From NCBI GenBank assembly GCA_032871835.1, contig CM065299.1, positions 45,458,706 to 45,522,705 on the forward strand: DNA of 64,000 nucleotides, in the 5' to 3' direction. Below, one piece after another: positions 20,211 through 32,440 of the stretch. This stretch comes from Dipteronia dyeriana (taxonomy: Eukaryota > Streptophyta > Magnoliopsida > Sapindales > Sapindaceae). The stretch's first letter is position 1. Each line of letters starts with the position of its first letter. The translations under genes and the position numbers were made by a program. Below the pieces are notes generated by a model. The model was given only the letters and a program-made list of their open reading frames with translations, did no database searches and was not told the origin of the DNA.

Positions 20211-21780
20211 AGTTTAAATCTCATAAACCAAAAACATGCTAAAATCATGTGACAAAGTCATTTAGATTACAGCTAAAGTTCTAGAGCATATTTCATATTC
20301 ATAGATTCAACAAAGCACATGAATAGCTCAAAAGAACACAAGCACATGTATCATTGTGAGATTCCGGCCAAAGAGAGCCTAATACATGTGAGGAACTATT
20401 TTACAGAAAATCAATCAATCAAAGATTATCAAATAGTCTTTCAATCAAAGCTAGCACATTACAATCCCAAACATGTGAAAACATAGGCAAAATCAAAACC
20501 TAACTCAACATGTGAGATTTCAATTGAAACTCAATCTAACTTTAAATGAGTTGAAAACTCAAATCAAAACTATCACAAGACACATATATATGTTGAAGAA
20601 GAAAACCCAACGCAATTGACCAAGTTTTAAAAGAAAACGTTGACAGAAAATCAATATCTTAGTTGATTTTGGAGCAGTCCGCTTTTTGCGAGCTTAGACT
20701 CCAAAAAAAGCAATAAAACTAACTCAAGCCTTCAGAGAAAAGATGAAGGATGAATAGACAAACACTCTCAACTTTGAATCACTCAAATCGGAGTTCAAAT
20801 GAAGAACCCATTGTGTTTGGAAGGTGAGGAAATATGGGACAAAATTCTGCACTCAAGTTTTTGAATCTTTTCTTAGAATGTAATATAACAGGGAAGGGAT
20901 ATATAAAGGAGAGAGAAAATGGGCATATGAAATTACCAAAAGGGACAAGAAGCTGTCAAGCTTGCTTGCTGCCTGAGATGGCATGTAGGCATCTCGGGAC
21001 AGCAAGCCTTCTGCCCCGAGATGGCCACGCGCCATCTCGGGAAAGAAGAGCTATGTTGTCTTCTTTTTCCCTTGACCTTCCTTCGCATTCTTCGATTGTT
21101 CTCCGGCCTCCAAACTTGGAATTTGAATATGTTTGTGGATTAAAAACTGTAACTCTCTCACGGACATGGACATATAAGATACTCAACCCAAAAAATAATA
21201 ATTCGACTCAATATATGAAGATGAAGACAATGTATGCAACATGAGTTGAAAGTGTAGTATCTTTCGACTTAGAACTTGAAATCAATAGTATGAGTAACCA
21301 AAATGACCAGAACTCAATCTAGAATGATTTAAGACTAAATTCAAGTTCAATATCCATGTTATACAAACATATACACATACAAACACAATTCACACTAGAA
21401 TGCAAACTACATAGAGATAGTCTCCAATCATGCATTTTCCAAAATATGTTATTTCCATACCAATGCATGAGCATTCATCTTCAAATGTGTGAATGTGTTA
21501 TACATGGTGCACAACGATGTAGGGACACATAAGAATGAATTAATGTGTGTGCCTATAATTGTGGACAACGATGCAGGGACACAAACGTATGAATTGTGTG
21601 TGTGTGCCTAAGCCTTGTAAGAGAAAGATAAGGTCTTAGTATACCTTTGTAGAGCAATATTGCATCCTTTCTCTTTGAAGACTTTGAACTTGCTTTGACT
21701 AGTTGTTCTTTCTTCTTTGAAGCTTGAATCATCATGAATCTAAACAACTAAATCATTTTAAGTAAACATCATTTTGATAT
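20211..21780. other. Unassigned AT-rich stretch
   Basis: No coding frame with a recognisable domain. Frames up to 136 codons are open on both strands around 20834-21244, but they overlap each other and cross hairpins. Copies of GTGTGTGCCTA and 'acaacgatg(t/c)agggacac' repeat at about 21510-21610. It may be an old LTR or host intergenic sequence. Confidence 0.4.
20972..21041. repeat. Double hairpin built from GAGATGGC / GCCATCTC
   Basis: One stem pairs 20972-20980 with 20990-20998 (one G-T pair). A second, perfect 11-bp stem pairs 21015-21025 (cccgagatggc) with 21031-21041 around a 5-base loop. The arms of the two stems are near identical, so alternative pairings are possible. Confidence 0.7.
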
Positions 21781-21824
21781 GGAATTAATGCAAACACAAT
21801 CTAAAACCTAACATAGGTCTCCTA

Positions 21825-22220
21825 GTTAAGGCGATCCTCCTACATGGATTAATCTGGTCCAGGGTATCAGGATTGTTCATAGCTTTCCTGGTTAAGGCGA
21901 TCCTTCTTAAGGGATTAATGCGGTCCAGGGCATCAGAAGAGCTTGTAGGTTTCCTGGTTAAGGCGATCCTCCTTAAGGCATTAATCATGTCCAAGGTGTC
22001 AGGAGTGTTGGTTGCTCTCCTGGATAAGCCTATCTTCCTAGAGGGATTAATTTGGTCCAGGTCATTAGGATTTCTTATAGCTCTCCTGGTTAAGGCGACC
22101 CTCATAGAGTGATTAATATGGTCTAAGGCATTAGGAGTGCTTATAGCTCTCTTAGTTAAGGCGATCCTCTTAGAGGGATAAATATGTTCTAGGGTATCAA
22201 GAGTGGTTGTAGCTCACCTT
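21825..22220. repeat. Tandem repeat, 66-bp unit, six copies
   Basis: The block 'gttaaggcgatcct...gggattaat...ggtccagggcatcag' starts at 21825, 21891, 21957, 22023, 22089 and 22155: an exact 66-bp period with point changes only. Because 66 is 22 codons, frames stay open: the minus strand reads as 22-residue repeats (RRIALTRK...DQINP) from 22105 to 21785. I regard that frame as a by-product. The words 'ggcgat', 'gatta' and 'ggtccag' recur at 33030-33400, so this is probably the 3' region of a G2-like Tat element. Confidence 0.85.
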
Positions 22221-22499
22221 GTCTTGATTATTGGCGATTGGTTATCTTAAGAGAACTTGGTATTGCGGACTTCAAGGGTAAAACCCTTTGAGTCGATCAG
22301 CGTTCCAGATAGTAGAGTGAATTTCCGCTAAGGCATTTTTTATTGTGGACTAGTAACTTTAAGAAATCCTCTCACGTTTGGTCTCATAGGGGTAATAGAG
22401 AGAATAATGAGTTTCTAGTCCCGAAGTGTTGTCACTGGTTCATAGGACTACTCGAGGTAGATGAGAATCTTCAACAATCATAACAGAGCTCGAGACCTC

Positions 22500-22830
22500 G
22501 TTATGAGCGAATCGGGACCAGAATGTTGAGTGGCCCGGTATAGGGAGTTAAAAACTGTTTGTTCTACTCTGGTGGTATTGGTCCAAAGGCATGCATAGGC
22601 TTCAAAGAGTCTTTAGCAAAATGAGACCTAGGTAGCTTTTTTGGGCACTTTAAGGGGCCTAATACAGTAAGTGAGGAAACCACAGGTCTTGTAGTTATGT
22701 TGCTACTCTAGAGGCATTCTTTGGTACCTAGGAGACCTTAGTAAAGGTGGGAAGACTCTAAGCTTTCTCTGAATTGACTGGGTCATCGGTGGCCTGCTAG
22801 GGCATTGAGTGGCCTGATAGTAATGGAGAG
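22500..22830. repeat. Single diverged copy of the 300-bp repeat
   Basis: 'gctactctagaggc', 'ccttagtaaaggtgggaag' and 'ggtggcctgctagggc' recur in the same order in the two units at 25870-26509. The sequence between 22221 and 22500 is related, non-coding, and has no recognisable gene. Confidence 0.6.
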
Positions 22831-22849
22831 GAACCATCAGTTTAACATT

Positions 22850-23689
22850 CGTCAGGTGTAGGTTGACGGTGTTAAGGCCGAGCTCAGGTAGACTAATGAG
22901 GAGACGATCTGGGAAGTGAGAGGGGAGATCATCCTAGAAAAAGCCAAGACCAAAACTAAGGCAACCACAACTAAGGCATAAGTAGTCAAAGAGCGGATGC
23001 AACATGTATATGATATGGAGAAATTCAAGTTTGTGTACCGTGCCTTGCAAGGATTGCTCTAATGGAGGAGAAAAAGTCTAGAGGAAGTGGTATAAACTTT
23101 GTACAGTCGAGTGGCTGCCTTGGATGCCAAAGTGGATGCTTCTCTTATTGAAGGATACTACTTACCAAGTATTTCAAGCTCTTTCACCCCCGTTTGACAT
23201 GAGCATCATTGAAAGATGGAACTGAGAGGTGATCATGGAAAAAGCTACAAAGTTAGCTTGGTGTACTGAACCCGATCTTTTTTTAGCCATTGGGTTTGCA
23301 TGTGAGTAGCAGGACTGGGTGCCTTATCTCTTCTAGTCATACTGGTGAGGAACTACCTAGTAGTCCCCTGCTACTGTAGAAGATCAAGTTGTAAGATGAG
23401 CTTCAATCTCGTCTGCCTCTTCTTCTGTACCCCGTCAAGGAGTTAGAGGTCTAGATCGATCCTACCATGGAAGGGGATATCTAATCTGGTCTGCCAGATG
23501 TGGGATGTTGTAAAAATTCAGGATCCATGAGCAGCTTCAAACCTACGTACATGTCCATCTGAACCTGTAAAGGAGGTAGAGGACTAGATCTATCCCACTA
23601 AGAAGATGGAGGTCTAGACTGGTGTCCGAGTGGTGGAATAGGTCCATATCGATCTAGCTGAGGAGATGGTGGCCCAGGATGATTCAGGT
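22850..23689 (+). pseudogene. Decayed Tat extra-ORF, coiled-coil part
   Basis: No frame is open for long, but the text (AAAGCCAAGACCAAAACTAAGG type, then 'gccaaagtggatgcttctc') resembles the coiled-coil exon of the G2 extra ORF (31608-32000: 'caagctaaggtggacgttttt'). It lies between copies of the 300-bp repeat and is cut at 23690 by a solo LTR. Low confidence as a gene remnant. Confidence 0.35.
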
Positions 23690-23694
23690 GATCT

Positions 23695-25719
23695 TGTAAG
23701 GAAAAAAAAACCCCGCACAGTGGAAGCGTGAGAAAATTTATGAAAATTAGGGTTTGCGTATAAATAAAAAATTTCCCTTTTAATAACAAGAACCTTAACC
23801 CTAGATTAATTGATGTATATATAAGTGTCGTACCTTTTTTTTTTCTCGTGATCAGTGAACAAGCGCCGAATTGAATCAGTAAGATCTTCCAATCAAATCA
23901 CGAACGTGAAACACCTAGGAGTATGGGCTCCCTTTCTGTTATTGTATACTTGAGGATGGAAACAAACAAAATCTTTTTCTTTGTTAGTTAAATCATCCTC
24001 TAAGAGAAAAATAGAAGAATGTCCGGTCACTTGTGAATTATCAATCTAATTGATTGAAACTCGCATGAACCTAATTTAATTTTGTACACAAAACCCTTTT
24101 GATGTAAAGGATACTAGAGTACTATCAAAAACAAAAACGTTCTCTTTTTCTCTTTTCTCCATGGACGAATTCTACACCCTTTTCTAAAAAGAATTCTTTC
24201 CTAAACCAAGACTTCTAATCCAACTCATTAGTGTATTTGTAACCATATTGAAGACTTCCTAATTTGATTAGATAAATAATTCCTTTTATTTATCTACTTA
24301 TCAAATATAGTCTTTAATATTAATTATACTACCAACTATAGTATAATTTTAGGAGACTAACTTCTACTAGGAAAAAGATTTTGACTTTTAATTAAATAAT
24401 TAATTAATTACCAAATTAATTGCTTTCTATTTAATTAAATAATAAAATAAAAATAATATAATTAAGCTATTTTAAGTAGCCTTGCCGCCCAACACATATA
24501 TATGGGCCATATATTATTTTTTATATTTTATTAAATCCATTGGACCTTAATAAAAAAAGTCCACATGTGAACTAGACCTATTCTTACAAAAAGAAACAAG
24601 TTCACATGCCTTAATACAATTCTAAATGGACCCCTAAATTGGTCTGGTAAAATATATCAAGTGATCCATGCAAGTTCGTGTGGATTGGAGATCTTGACGG
24701 GCTATCTAAATTTAAGCTCTAATAGGCACAACCCAATCACAATCAACAAATGATTCACTTAGGTCTGATCTATTTAATTTTAATTCATTCCACTAAAGAA
24801 CTAAAATTGAACTCTTAAATAAAGATAGAATAAGTTTATGTTACTCATTCATACCCTAGACAACCTTATTGGAGAAAGTGTATCCTCATGAAGAATACCA
24901 GTAATCGCCAAGAGCTCATAAACTGCTTATAACTCTCCAAGTTACCATATTTACTCATATGACCACATTTTTAACTTGGATATTTTGACTTATCCAGAAA
25001 CCATGTTTCAATAGACACTATTGAAAACTTAACGTTAAGATTTAATTTCCAATACCTCAAAACATTCATATGATGATATTTTACTCTCATTTAATAAATG
25101 GAGCCACGATGTCAATATCTATAAATGAAATCCTCTATCGATTAACATATGAAAACCACCAAGCTATCGAGGATAGATTATGCTATATAATCATACTCAT
25201 TGATAGCTCAAATGATAACACTTGCAACCATAAGTCCATCATTTATCTCAGAATTGAGTTAGACTCTCCGATTGTCTTCAAATGAAAAATTTTATCCATT
25301 GTAGGTTCTAGATAAAGTATTTCATTGTGATCCAATTCAATGCACCCAATGCACTAGATTCTTTTGCCCAAAGACACCACACTTAGATGATTTTAGACTC
25401 ATCATAACACATTTGATCCCACTCAAATGCTAGCAAAAGAATCTACAACTTTAACAAGATAAAGGTGCACAACCTTTATCTTATGTTGTGAATATTATTC
25501 AAGACTAACTAAAGAATTGTGTCTAACTCATAAATATCTAGATGTACGAACAATTCTTCTTTTCTCATAGTTTTTTGACCTTATGATTATTTACTTTTGA
25601 CAATTATAATAATTAAACTATAAATGCTATAAGATTTGTTAAACTAGAAATCACTTTATTAATATGAAAAGATTGTCAAATACATTATTACATTCTTGCT
25701 ATTGAGCATAATCCCAATA
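23695..25719 (-). repeat. Solo LTR A of a copia family (2025 bp), TSD GATCT
   Basis: The LTR lies between perfect 5-bp target duplications GATCT (23690-23694 and 25720-25724) with no internal region, so it is a solo LTR left by LTR-LTR recombination. On the plus strand it starts TGTAAGG and ends ATCCCAATA. It aligns along its length with LTR C (about 56813-59146) and, inverted, with LTR B. On the minus strand the first bases should be TG but read TA, a point change. Confidence 0.85.
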
Positions 25720-25869
25720 GATCTAACTGAGGTGGTGGAAGCTGGGTCTGAAGAGGCGACGTCAACGGATGGTGACCCTTTCTCCAACCAAGCAGTGGGA
25801 CCAAGGCGGGAAGAGCTGCTACTGTTGAGGAAACAAACTAGGGAAGTCGATCTGGACCTTGATGGCTCG

Positions 25870-26509
25870 CTAAGGCGATGAATGGACCGATACAAGCAAA
25901 GAGGAGACACATGCCTGGTAACGGTATAAACACATGCTTGGGATCCTAAAAGTCCCCAATAATTGAAACGAGGCTTTGGACCGTGCTGGAACGAACCAGG
26001 ACCGTAGTGGCTCACTTACACTTTTACCGGCCTGGTATAAGAAGTGAGAAGCCACGAGGTTATTCAGCAATACTGCTACTCTAGAGGCTTGTTTAGGCAT
26101 ATAAGAGGCCTTACCAAATGTAGGAAGCCTCTAGTCTCTCCCTGAATGGATCAAGACGTCGGTGGATCACTAAAGAGTTGGGTGGCCCGATATAATTGTA
26201 TAGGAGCCACTGCCATGATACTGGTCAAAAGGCAAGCCTGAGATCTTGGAAGTCTCTAGTGACTGAAATGAGGCTCTGGATACTCCAGGAGTGTATTGTA
26301 ACAGTAGTGGCTCACTTAGGTGTTGACCGACCAGGTACAAGAGGTAAGGAACCACTGGACCTTGTAGTGGTGCTACTGCTGCAAAGGCTTGTTTAGACAT
26401 GTAGATGGCCTTACTAAGCGTGGGAAGCCTCTGGGCAATCCCCGATCAGATTGGAGCTTCGGTGGCTTGCTAGGGCGATGAATGGCCCCGGTACTCATGG
26501 AGCAAAGCC
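25870..26509. repeat. Tandem repeat, about 300-bp unit, two copies
   Basis: 'aggcttgtttag(g/a)cat' occurs at 26085 and 26385, exactly 300 bp apart, and the flanking text ('gtagtggctcactta', 'ggaagcctct') keeps that spacing. A third, diverged copy is at 22500-22830. Bases 25725-25870 between LTR A and this block look like the same broken region as 22850-23689. Confidence 0.75.
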
Positions 26510-28400
26510 TGTTAGAATTATGCTTAATAGCGAGGGTGTAATAATGTTTTTTACAATTGTTTTTTATTAATAAAGTGATTTATAGTTCAACAAATCTTAT
26601 AGCATTTGTATTTTAATTATTATAATCATCAAAAGTAAATAATCATAAGGTCAAAAGACAATGAGAAAAGAAGAATTGTTCATGCATCTGGATATGTATG
26701 ATGTAGACACAATTCTTTAGTTAGTCTTGAACAATATTCAAAACATAAGATAAAGGTTGAGTGCCTTTATCTTGTTAAAGTTGTAGACTCTTTTTCTAGC
26801 ATTTGAGTGGGATCAAATGTGTTATGATGAGTATAAAATCATCAAAGTGTGGTGTCTTCGGGTAAAAGAATCTAGTGCACTAGGTACATTGAATGGGATC
26901 ACAGTGAATTAATTAATCCACAACCGTCAGTGGATGAATGTTTTCACTTGAGGACAATTGGAGTGTCTATCTCAATCCTTAGATAAATGATGGACTTATG
27001 GTTGCAAATATTATCATTTGAGCTACCAATGAGTACGATTATATAGCATAGTCTATCCTCGAACGTTTGGTTGTATTCACTTGTTAATCGATAGAGGACT
27101 TCATTTATTGATATGGATATCATGGCTCCATTTATTAAATGTGAGTAGAATACCATCATATGGATATTTTGAATTATTGGATATTATATCTTCACGTTAA
27201 GTTTTCAATAGTGTCTATTGAAACATGGCTTCTGGACAAGTCAAAATATTCAAGTTCAAAATGTGGTCATATGAGTAAATATGGTAACTTGGAGAGCTAT
27301 AGGCGGTCTATGAGCTCTTGGCGATTATTGGTATTCTTCACGAGGATACACTTTCTCCAATAAGGTTGTCTAGGGTAAGAATGAGTAACATCAACTTATT
27401 CTATCTTTATTTAAGAGTTCAATTTTAGTTCTTTAGTGGAATGAACTAAAATTAAATAGATCGAACCTAAGTGAATCATTTATTTATTGTGATTGGGTTG
27501 TGTCTATTGGAGCTTAAATTTAGATAGCCCGTCAAGATCCCCAATCCACACGAACTTGCATGGATCACTTGATATATTCTACCGAACCAATTTAGGGGTC
27601 CATCTAGAATTGTATTAAGGCATGTGAACTTGTTTCTTTTTGTAAGAATGAGTCTAGTTCACATGTGGACTTTTTATTAAGGTCCAAGGGATTTATTAAA
27701 TTTAGAAAAATAATATATATTCCTATGTGTGGTCTTGGGGGGCAAGGCTAATATTTTAGTTTAATTATATTGTTTTTTATTTTATTATATAATTAAATGG
27801 AAATTAATTAATTTTTTAATTAATTATTTATTTAATTAAAAGTCAAAATCCTTTTCCTAGTAGGAGAAGGTCTCCAAATATTATACTATTGTTGGTAGTA
27901 TAATTAATATAAAAGATTATTTTTTATAATTAGATAAATAAAAGGAATTTTTTATCTAGTCAAATTAGGAAATCTTTGATATGGTCACAAATACACTAAT
28001 GAGTTGAATTAGGAGTCTTGGTGTAGAATAGAATTCTTCTATAAAAAGGATTCTTGGTCACCAAGTAAATCCACCTAATATAAGGATTCTTATACATCAA
28101 GTAAATCCTATTTAGGAAAGGATTTGAAAACCTATATATATCTCTTGTTGAAATTCGGCCAGCCCTAGTTTCTATGAGTGAAAATTTCGGCCAAGCTAAG
28201 TATTTTCTAAGAGAGAATTCGACCAAACAAGAGAGAATTTTGAGAGAGAAAATTTTAGTTTTTTTCTCTAAACAAAATTCGGTCAACTCATAGATATAGG
28301 GTGTGAATTCGGCCAAGAAGAGAAAAAAAGGGGAACGTTTTAGTTTTCGATAGTACACTAGTATCCTTTTGTCAATGGAAAATTTATTCGAGATGAGGAA
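26510..28400 (+). repeat. LTR B, truncated copy of the same copia family
   Basis: It starts TGTTAGAATTATGC at 26510 and matches the reverse complement of LTRs A and C for about 1.9 kb. Homology fades at about 28390-28420, some 430 bp short of the LTR end. It is in the opposite orientation to LTR A, 790 bp away. No internal copia sequence follows, so it is either a broken solo LTR or was cut by the insertion of gypsy G2. Confidence 0.75.
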
Positions 28401-28409
28401 TTCCAATTA

Positions 28410-29513
28410 ACACTCTTATGACCACTGCCACAGAGTTGGTGGCCAGGGTTTGGTACCTTTGGTACCTGGATTGCTCGAATCAAGGGTGGTTTTTAAAATG
28501 AGTGCTAACGCAATGAGAAATAAAATAATAATGTGGCTTTGTTATTAATCAAAAATATTGTACACAAAAAACCTCTCAAAATTCTCAATAGCATTGGGGT
28601 ACAAGAGGGTGGCCACCTCGTGCCTATTGAGAAGTGGAAAATAACGATGTCCGTATTCTCATCATAGAATTTTGGTCGGAGTCGAATCCCTCTCCCTTCG
28701 CTCACATAGGGCATATTTATACATGGTCCAAGTAGGTTAAACTTGTGAATCTCCCGCCATGATTCTCTGAATCCATTCCCTACTTATCGGGGAGGGATAT
28801 TTTATTTGAAAGTCTTTGACTTTAATTTAATAAAAGATTCGGGAATATCTTTGGTGGAGATAAGTTTGTTTCCTCTTTAGACTCAATCACTCGCCCTACA
28901 CGTATGAAGTGTTTTAACATTCGGTGAGTGTTGATATGATTTCTTATGTATTCATGGCATGATTTTTCATAGAGGTCATCGAGTATGGTGTATGATGTCT
29001 TGTAAGGTGGGGTAGATCCATGCTCCGGCTTTAGTATTAGAAGCTGGGTTTGACCTTTCCAAGTCTCTTGGATCTTGGGATGACTCTGTGAAAATCCTTT
29101 GATGGCGACGGGGCTCTGGCGAGATTCCTGCTACCTGTCCAGATAGGTCTGAATCTTCCCTCGTCTAGATGGAGTAAGTCTATAGTGCGAGCCTGGTGCT
29201 TAATCGTTTTCTCTCGGAGTGGATGGTGAGCTTTTAGGGAGTTTATGAGTTATCTCGACTTTAGGAAGCCTGGTTCATCATGCACTGGACTTCTCATGGA
29301 TTCTTGATTCGGTGTAAGGACCTCAATCTAACTTCGTCGGGCTACACCTTAGGTGGTTTTTGAGCTTGACGACCTTACTTCACTTCTGCAGGGTGGCTCT
29401 ACATCTTGACCTCAGAATCTGAGGTTCCGTGGTAGCTAATCTCGGGCTTGATCCTAAGCTAGGAGATTGAAAAATTTCTCTTCGGTCCCTAGCCAAATTT
29501 GGCTATTAATACA
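28410..29513 (-). repeat. Probable 3' LTR of gypsy G2
   Basis: On the minus strand the sequence starts TGTATTAATAGCC at 29513, directly after a purine-rich CATAGGGGACT that could be the polypurine tract. A TATA box (TATAAATA) lies at 28714-28721. The 3' end near 28410 is not sharp. No second copy is in the window to prove it; the 5' end of G2 has been lost. Confidence 0.5.
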
Positions 29514-29757
29514 AGTCCCCTATGACTTGAACACCAGTGACTGAGTTGGGGTTCAAATTTCCAATTTTAATTGAGAAATTTTCCATCCTTTATTGTTATT
29601 GAAAATCTTGAAGGAAATCTTCTCATTAATTGCTTGAGTGATGTGGCATGCATATACCGGTGTACTTCTTGAAACAATCTGACTGCGTTACGGCTCTTTT
29701 CACGATTCGAGGCAATCTTTTCAAAGATTTCATCAACATCACTGCTCCATTTGCTTC

Positions 29758-29765
29758 TATTTATA
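29758..29765 (+). promoter_or_regulatory. Candidate TATA box for the G2 extra ORF
   Basis: TATTTATA, followed by a C/T-rich stretch like a plant 5' UTR, about 350 bp before the first long frame of the extra ORF on the plus strand. Confidence 0.4.
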
Positions 29766-30078
29766 CTCATCCACTCCACCATCTTCTTCACGCTTTCTTT
29801 TAAATTTTAAATTTTCAAAAATCCTTTCTTCCACTGCCTTCCTCAACTACTTCTCTGTCTCTTTTTTTTCTTCTACTTCCAAACCCTATTCCATCAAGTC
29901 GAAAGCAATCCATGACTCCGTTGATTCTCTTTTCGATGGTAAGGAAGTTTCCAGCCTTGCCCTTTGAAAATGGGCATGAAAAGACCTTAACGACGATGAC
30001 TTTCCCCTGACCCCACAATGTTATCGGTCATACAGAAACGTGGCCATTGGAACCGGGTTCATTAACCAACCTAACTGC

Positions 30079-32440
30079 CCCTAAACTTAGTCAAAGAGGA
30101 CTCTAACAGAGAGGACAGGGATGACGGCATTGGGAGGGGTAGTCAAGTCACCACTGCTGGTCCTCCTGTAATGAGGCCTCTTCCCTATGACTTTAAGGTC
30201 ATCCCGGATTTTACTATTGATCCAAAATCAATTGACTGCTTGAGGTTCAAGTACGGTATTCCTGACAGTGTCTCTATTACAGTTCCTCGAAGAAATTATG
30301 ACATCTTCAATCCTCATAAAGTAGTGCTTCCAATCCATGTTGCGGCCCTCGAGAATGGAGTCAGACTCCCATCATCCTACACTTCGATGGGCTATTAGAG
30401 CCATATAGCTATCTCCCCTCTAGTTGATACCTGGCTTCTAGAGGCATCTAATCAGCTTTCTCCTTCTGCAAAGGGAAGAATCTGAGCTGACCAAGGTTAC
30501 CAATGAGCTTGGAGCAGAGAAGCTAGCCTACCTCTTTCAAATTGCGAGTCTGTCCGGGGTTCTTTTAGGTCAGTTCTATCTGAAAGCTAAGAACAAGCTT
30601 AATTTTATCGTTCCTGACGCTTTAAAGAAAGACCCGGCCTGGAAAGAGGAGTGGATTTTAGCGACGGATGATTGTGGAAGCTCAATCTTCATTGGCGGGC
30701 ACGAGTTCTCGATTCCTATGGTTTTCAATGACAAACCATTGTGGGAACGGAATTCCTTACCCGCTGAGTCTGAATCTGTGTTGAAGGCCATCATTGTTAG
30801 AAGTTGTTTAAACCTAAAGTTCCCAACCGCCAACCCCTTTGACTCTCACAGGGTGCACCAATACCTGTGAATCTCTGATGATGTTCCTCATAACTAACAC
30901 TGAACCAATATTCTTTATTTTGTTGGTTAGCTTGGCTCTGACATCTCTCTTCTTTTCTTTTTCTTTTTTTTTTTTACAGTTTTTGTTTTTGGTCCATTTT
31001 CTCGTGAATCCAGTAAGCTCGTACCCCTCCTCCACATTCCAGATTCCCCCGGGGAGCCTTCTTAGCTGCCTCGGAGAAAAGAGGACCTACTGTCCCAACT
31101 GGGATTTCGTCTACTTCCACTTTATCACCTTCTTAAGTTAGTTGTAAGATGGCTATTATTGCATCGCGGGCTTCTTGGGCTCTAAACCAGGGAAAGCCTG
31201 TTTACCAGGCTGATGATATAACCACAATTGCCCCTTCATTGGTTGCTCTTTCTACTGTTGTTGCCCGCTCAACCACTTTACCTGATGCCTCTACCCCTTC
31301 ATCTATGCTCCTAACACCTCGAGCTTTGACGGAGCTTGAGTTCAGAGTTCTAGAGGCTCTTCTTACCCGTCCCCAATGTCAGTCGAGTTCAGTGGGGCAG
31401 GACGAGGTCTTGGAGCAATTCATAGCGTCTTGCCCGGGTTGTAGGCTTTCTAGGATGGCTTCAATACCTGTCAATGTCATGCTTACCAAAGGGTCCGCTC
31501 TTTTGGCTAAGGTAACTCCCCTCTTATTCTCTAACTTGTGGTTTGTTACCTTGATCAATATCTAACCTTGGCTTTACATCATGTAGGCTTTTAAATTCCA
31601 AGTTGCTATGGGCCACCAGGTAGCCTCCCTCCGTGATCGAGCTATAAAAGCTGAGGTCGAAGCCGAAAAGGCAATGGAGTTACTTGCACATGCTCAAGCT
31701 TTAGTTCAGGAGATGATATCCAGCCCGAAGGGTATGGAGGCAGAGCCGGCCGAGCTCCACTATGATAATGAGAGGCTAAAGCGATCTTATTACCAAGAAA
31801 CCCTCCGATCTAAACGACGGGCTAGGCAGAGACACTCTTGGAAAGCCAGAGCATGGAAGGTCGAGGTGCAGGATCTTTATGATCAAACGATAAAGCTGCA
31901 AGCTAAGGTGGACGTTTTTTTAGCAATAGGTATTTCTATGCCTCATTCCAGGCCATCGAATCTCTCATATTTCCTTTTGACGTCTCCAGTATCATCAGCT
32001 AGGACCGGAAGGAAATTAAAACCAGGGCTTCAGAGATATCTTATCTTAAAGGTGATGAAGCAGGTCTTCCTAGCGAGAGGTAGAACTGGGAAACAACCAG
32101 CCATGCCAGATCGTCCCCCTCCAATTCCAATCTTCCCAGTATTGAGTCTGGAGAATCCTCGAGGTGGTTTAGCTTGCAGAGCTTGAAGAAGGCTATCCAG
32201 AAGCCCAAGACCCCATGAAGTATCTTCTAGAGAAGAAACAGAGGTGAGAAGAAGCAGGATTGCACCAATAGCCACCCGGCCATCCCACTATAGGTTATGG
32301 AAGTGGTTAGTGAGGTCCTAGAGTAGGACCCAGCTAAGTAGCAAGGCAACTGGGGAAACTTCGGAGAAAGGGGTAGCAGAGGTGGTCGACCAAGATGAGC
32401 AACCATCGAAAATAGGAGTAAGGAGTGAGGACCACCAAGG
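30079..32440 (+). pseudogene. Extra ORF (aORF) of Tat gypsy G2, antisense to its pol
   Basis: A broken coding region on the strand opposite G2 pol. Recognisable parts: YGIPDSVSITVPRR then a VHVAALENGVRLPSSY-like stretch (about 30240-30395), a second globular part (DPAWKEEWILATDDCG, about 30630-30680), then 31149-31511, and a coiled-coil exon from 31587. A GT...AG intron (31512-31586) joins LLAK to the coil. This layout (globular N-half, intron, coiled coil) matches the G3 extra ORF. Such ORFs of unknown function are known in Tat-lineage elements, in sense or antisense. Stops at 30396 and in the second part break it. A stretch from 32190 on is open only briefly. Confidence 0.65.
31512..31586 (+). 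other. Probable spliceosomal intron in the G2 extra ORF
   Basis: 75 nt, GTAACT...CATGTAG, T-rich before the AG. The G3 extra ORF has an intron at the same place, just before the coiled coil. Confidence 0.65.

Noticed and set aside
20834..21244. 136-codon frame on the plus strand
   Set aside because: Crosses the hairpins, overlaps minus-strand frames, low complexity, no recognised domain.
21785..22105. Repeat protein with 22-residue units as a real gene
   Set aside because: Explained by a 66-bp satellite that keeps frames open on both strands; no promoter or start context.
23695..28400. LTRs A and B as the two ends of one element
   Set aside because: They are in opposite orientation, A has its own target duplication, and the sequence between is gypsy-type repeat.
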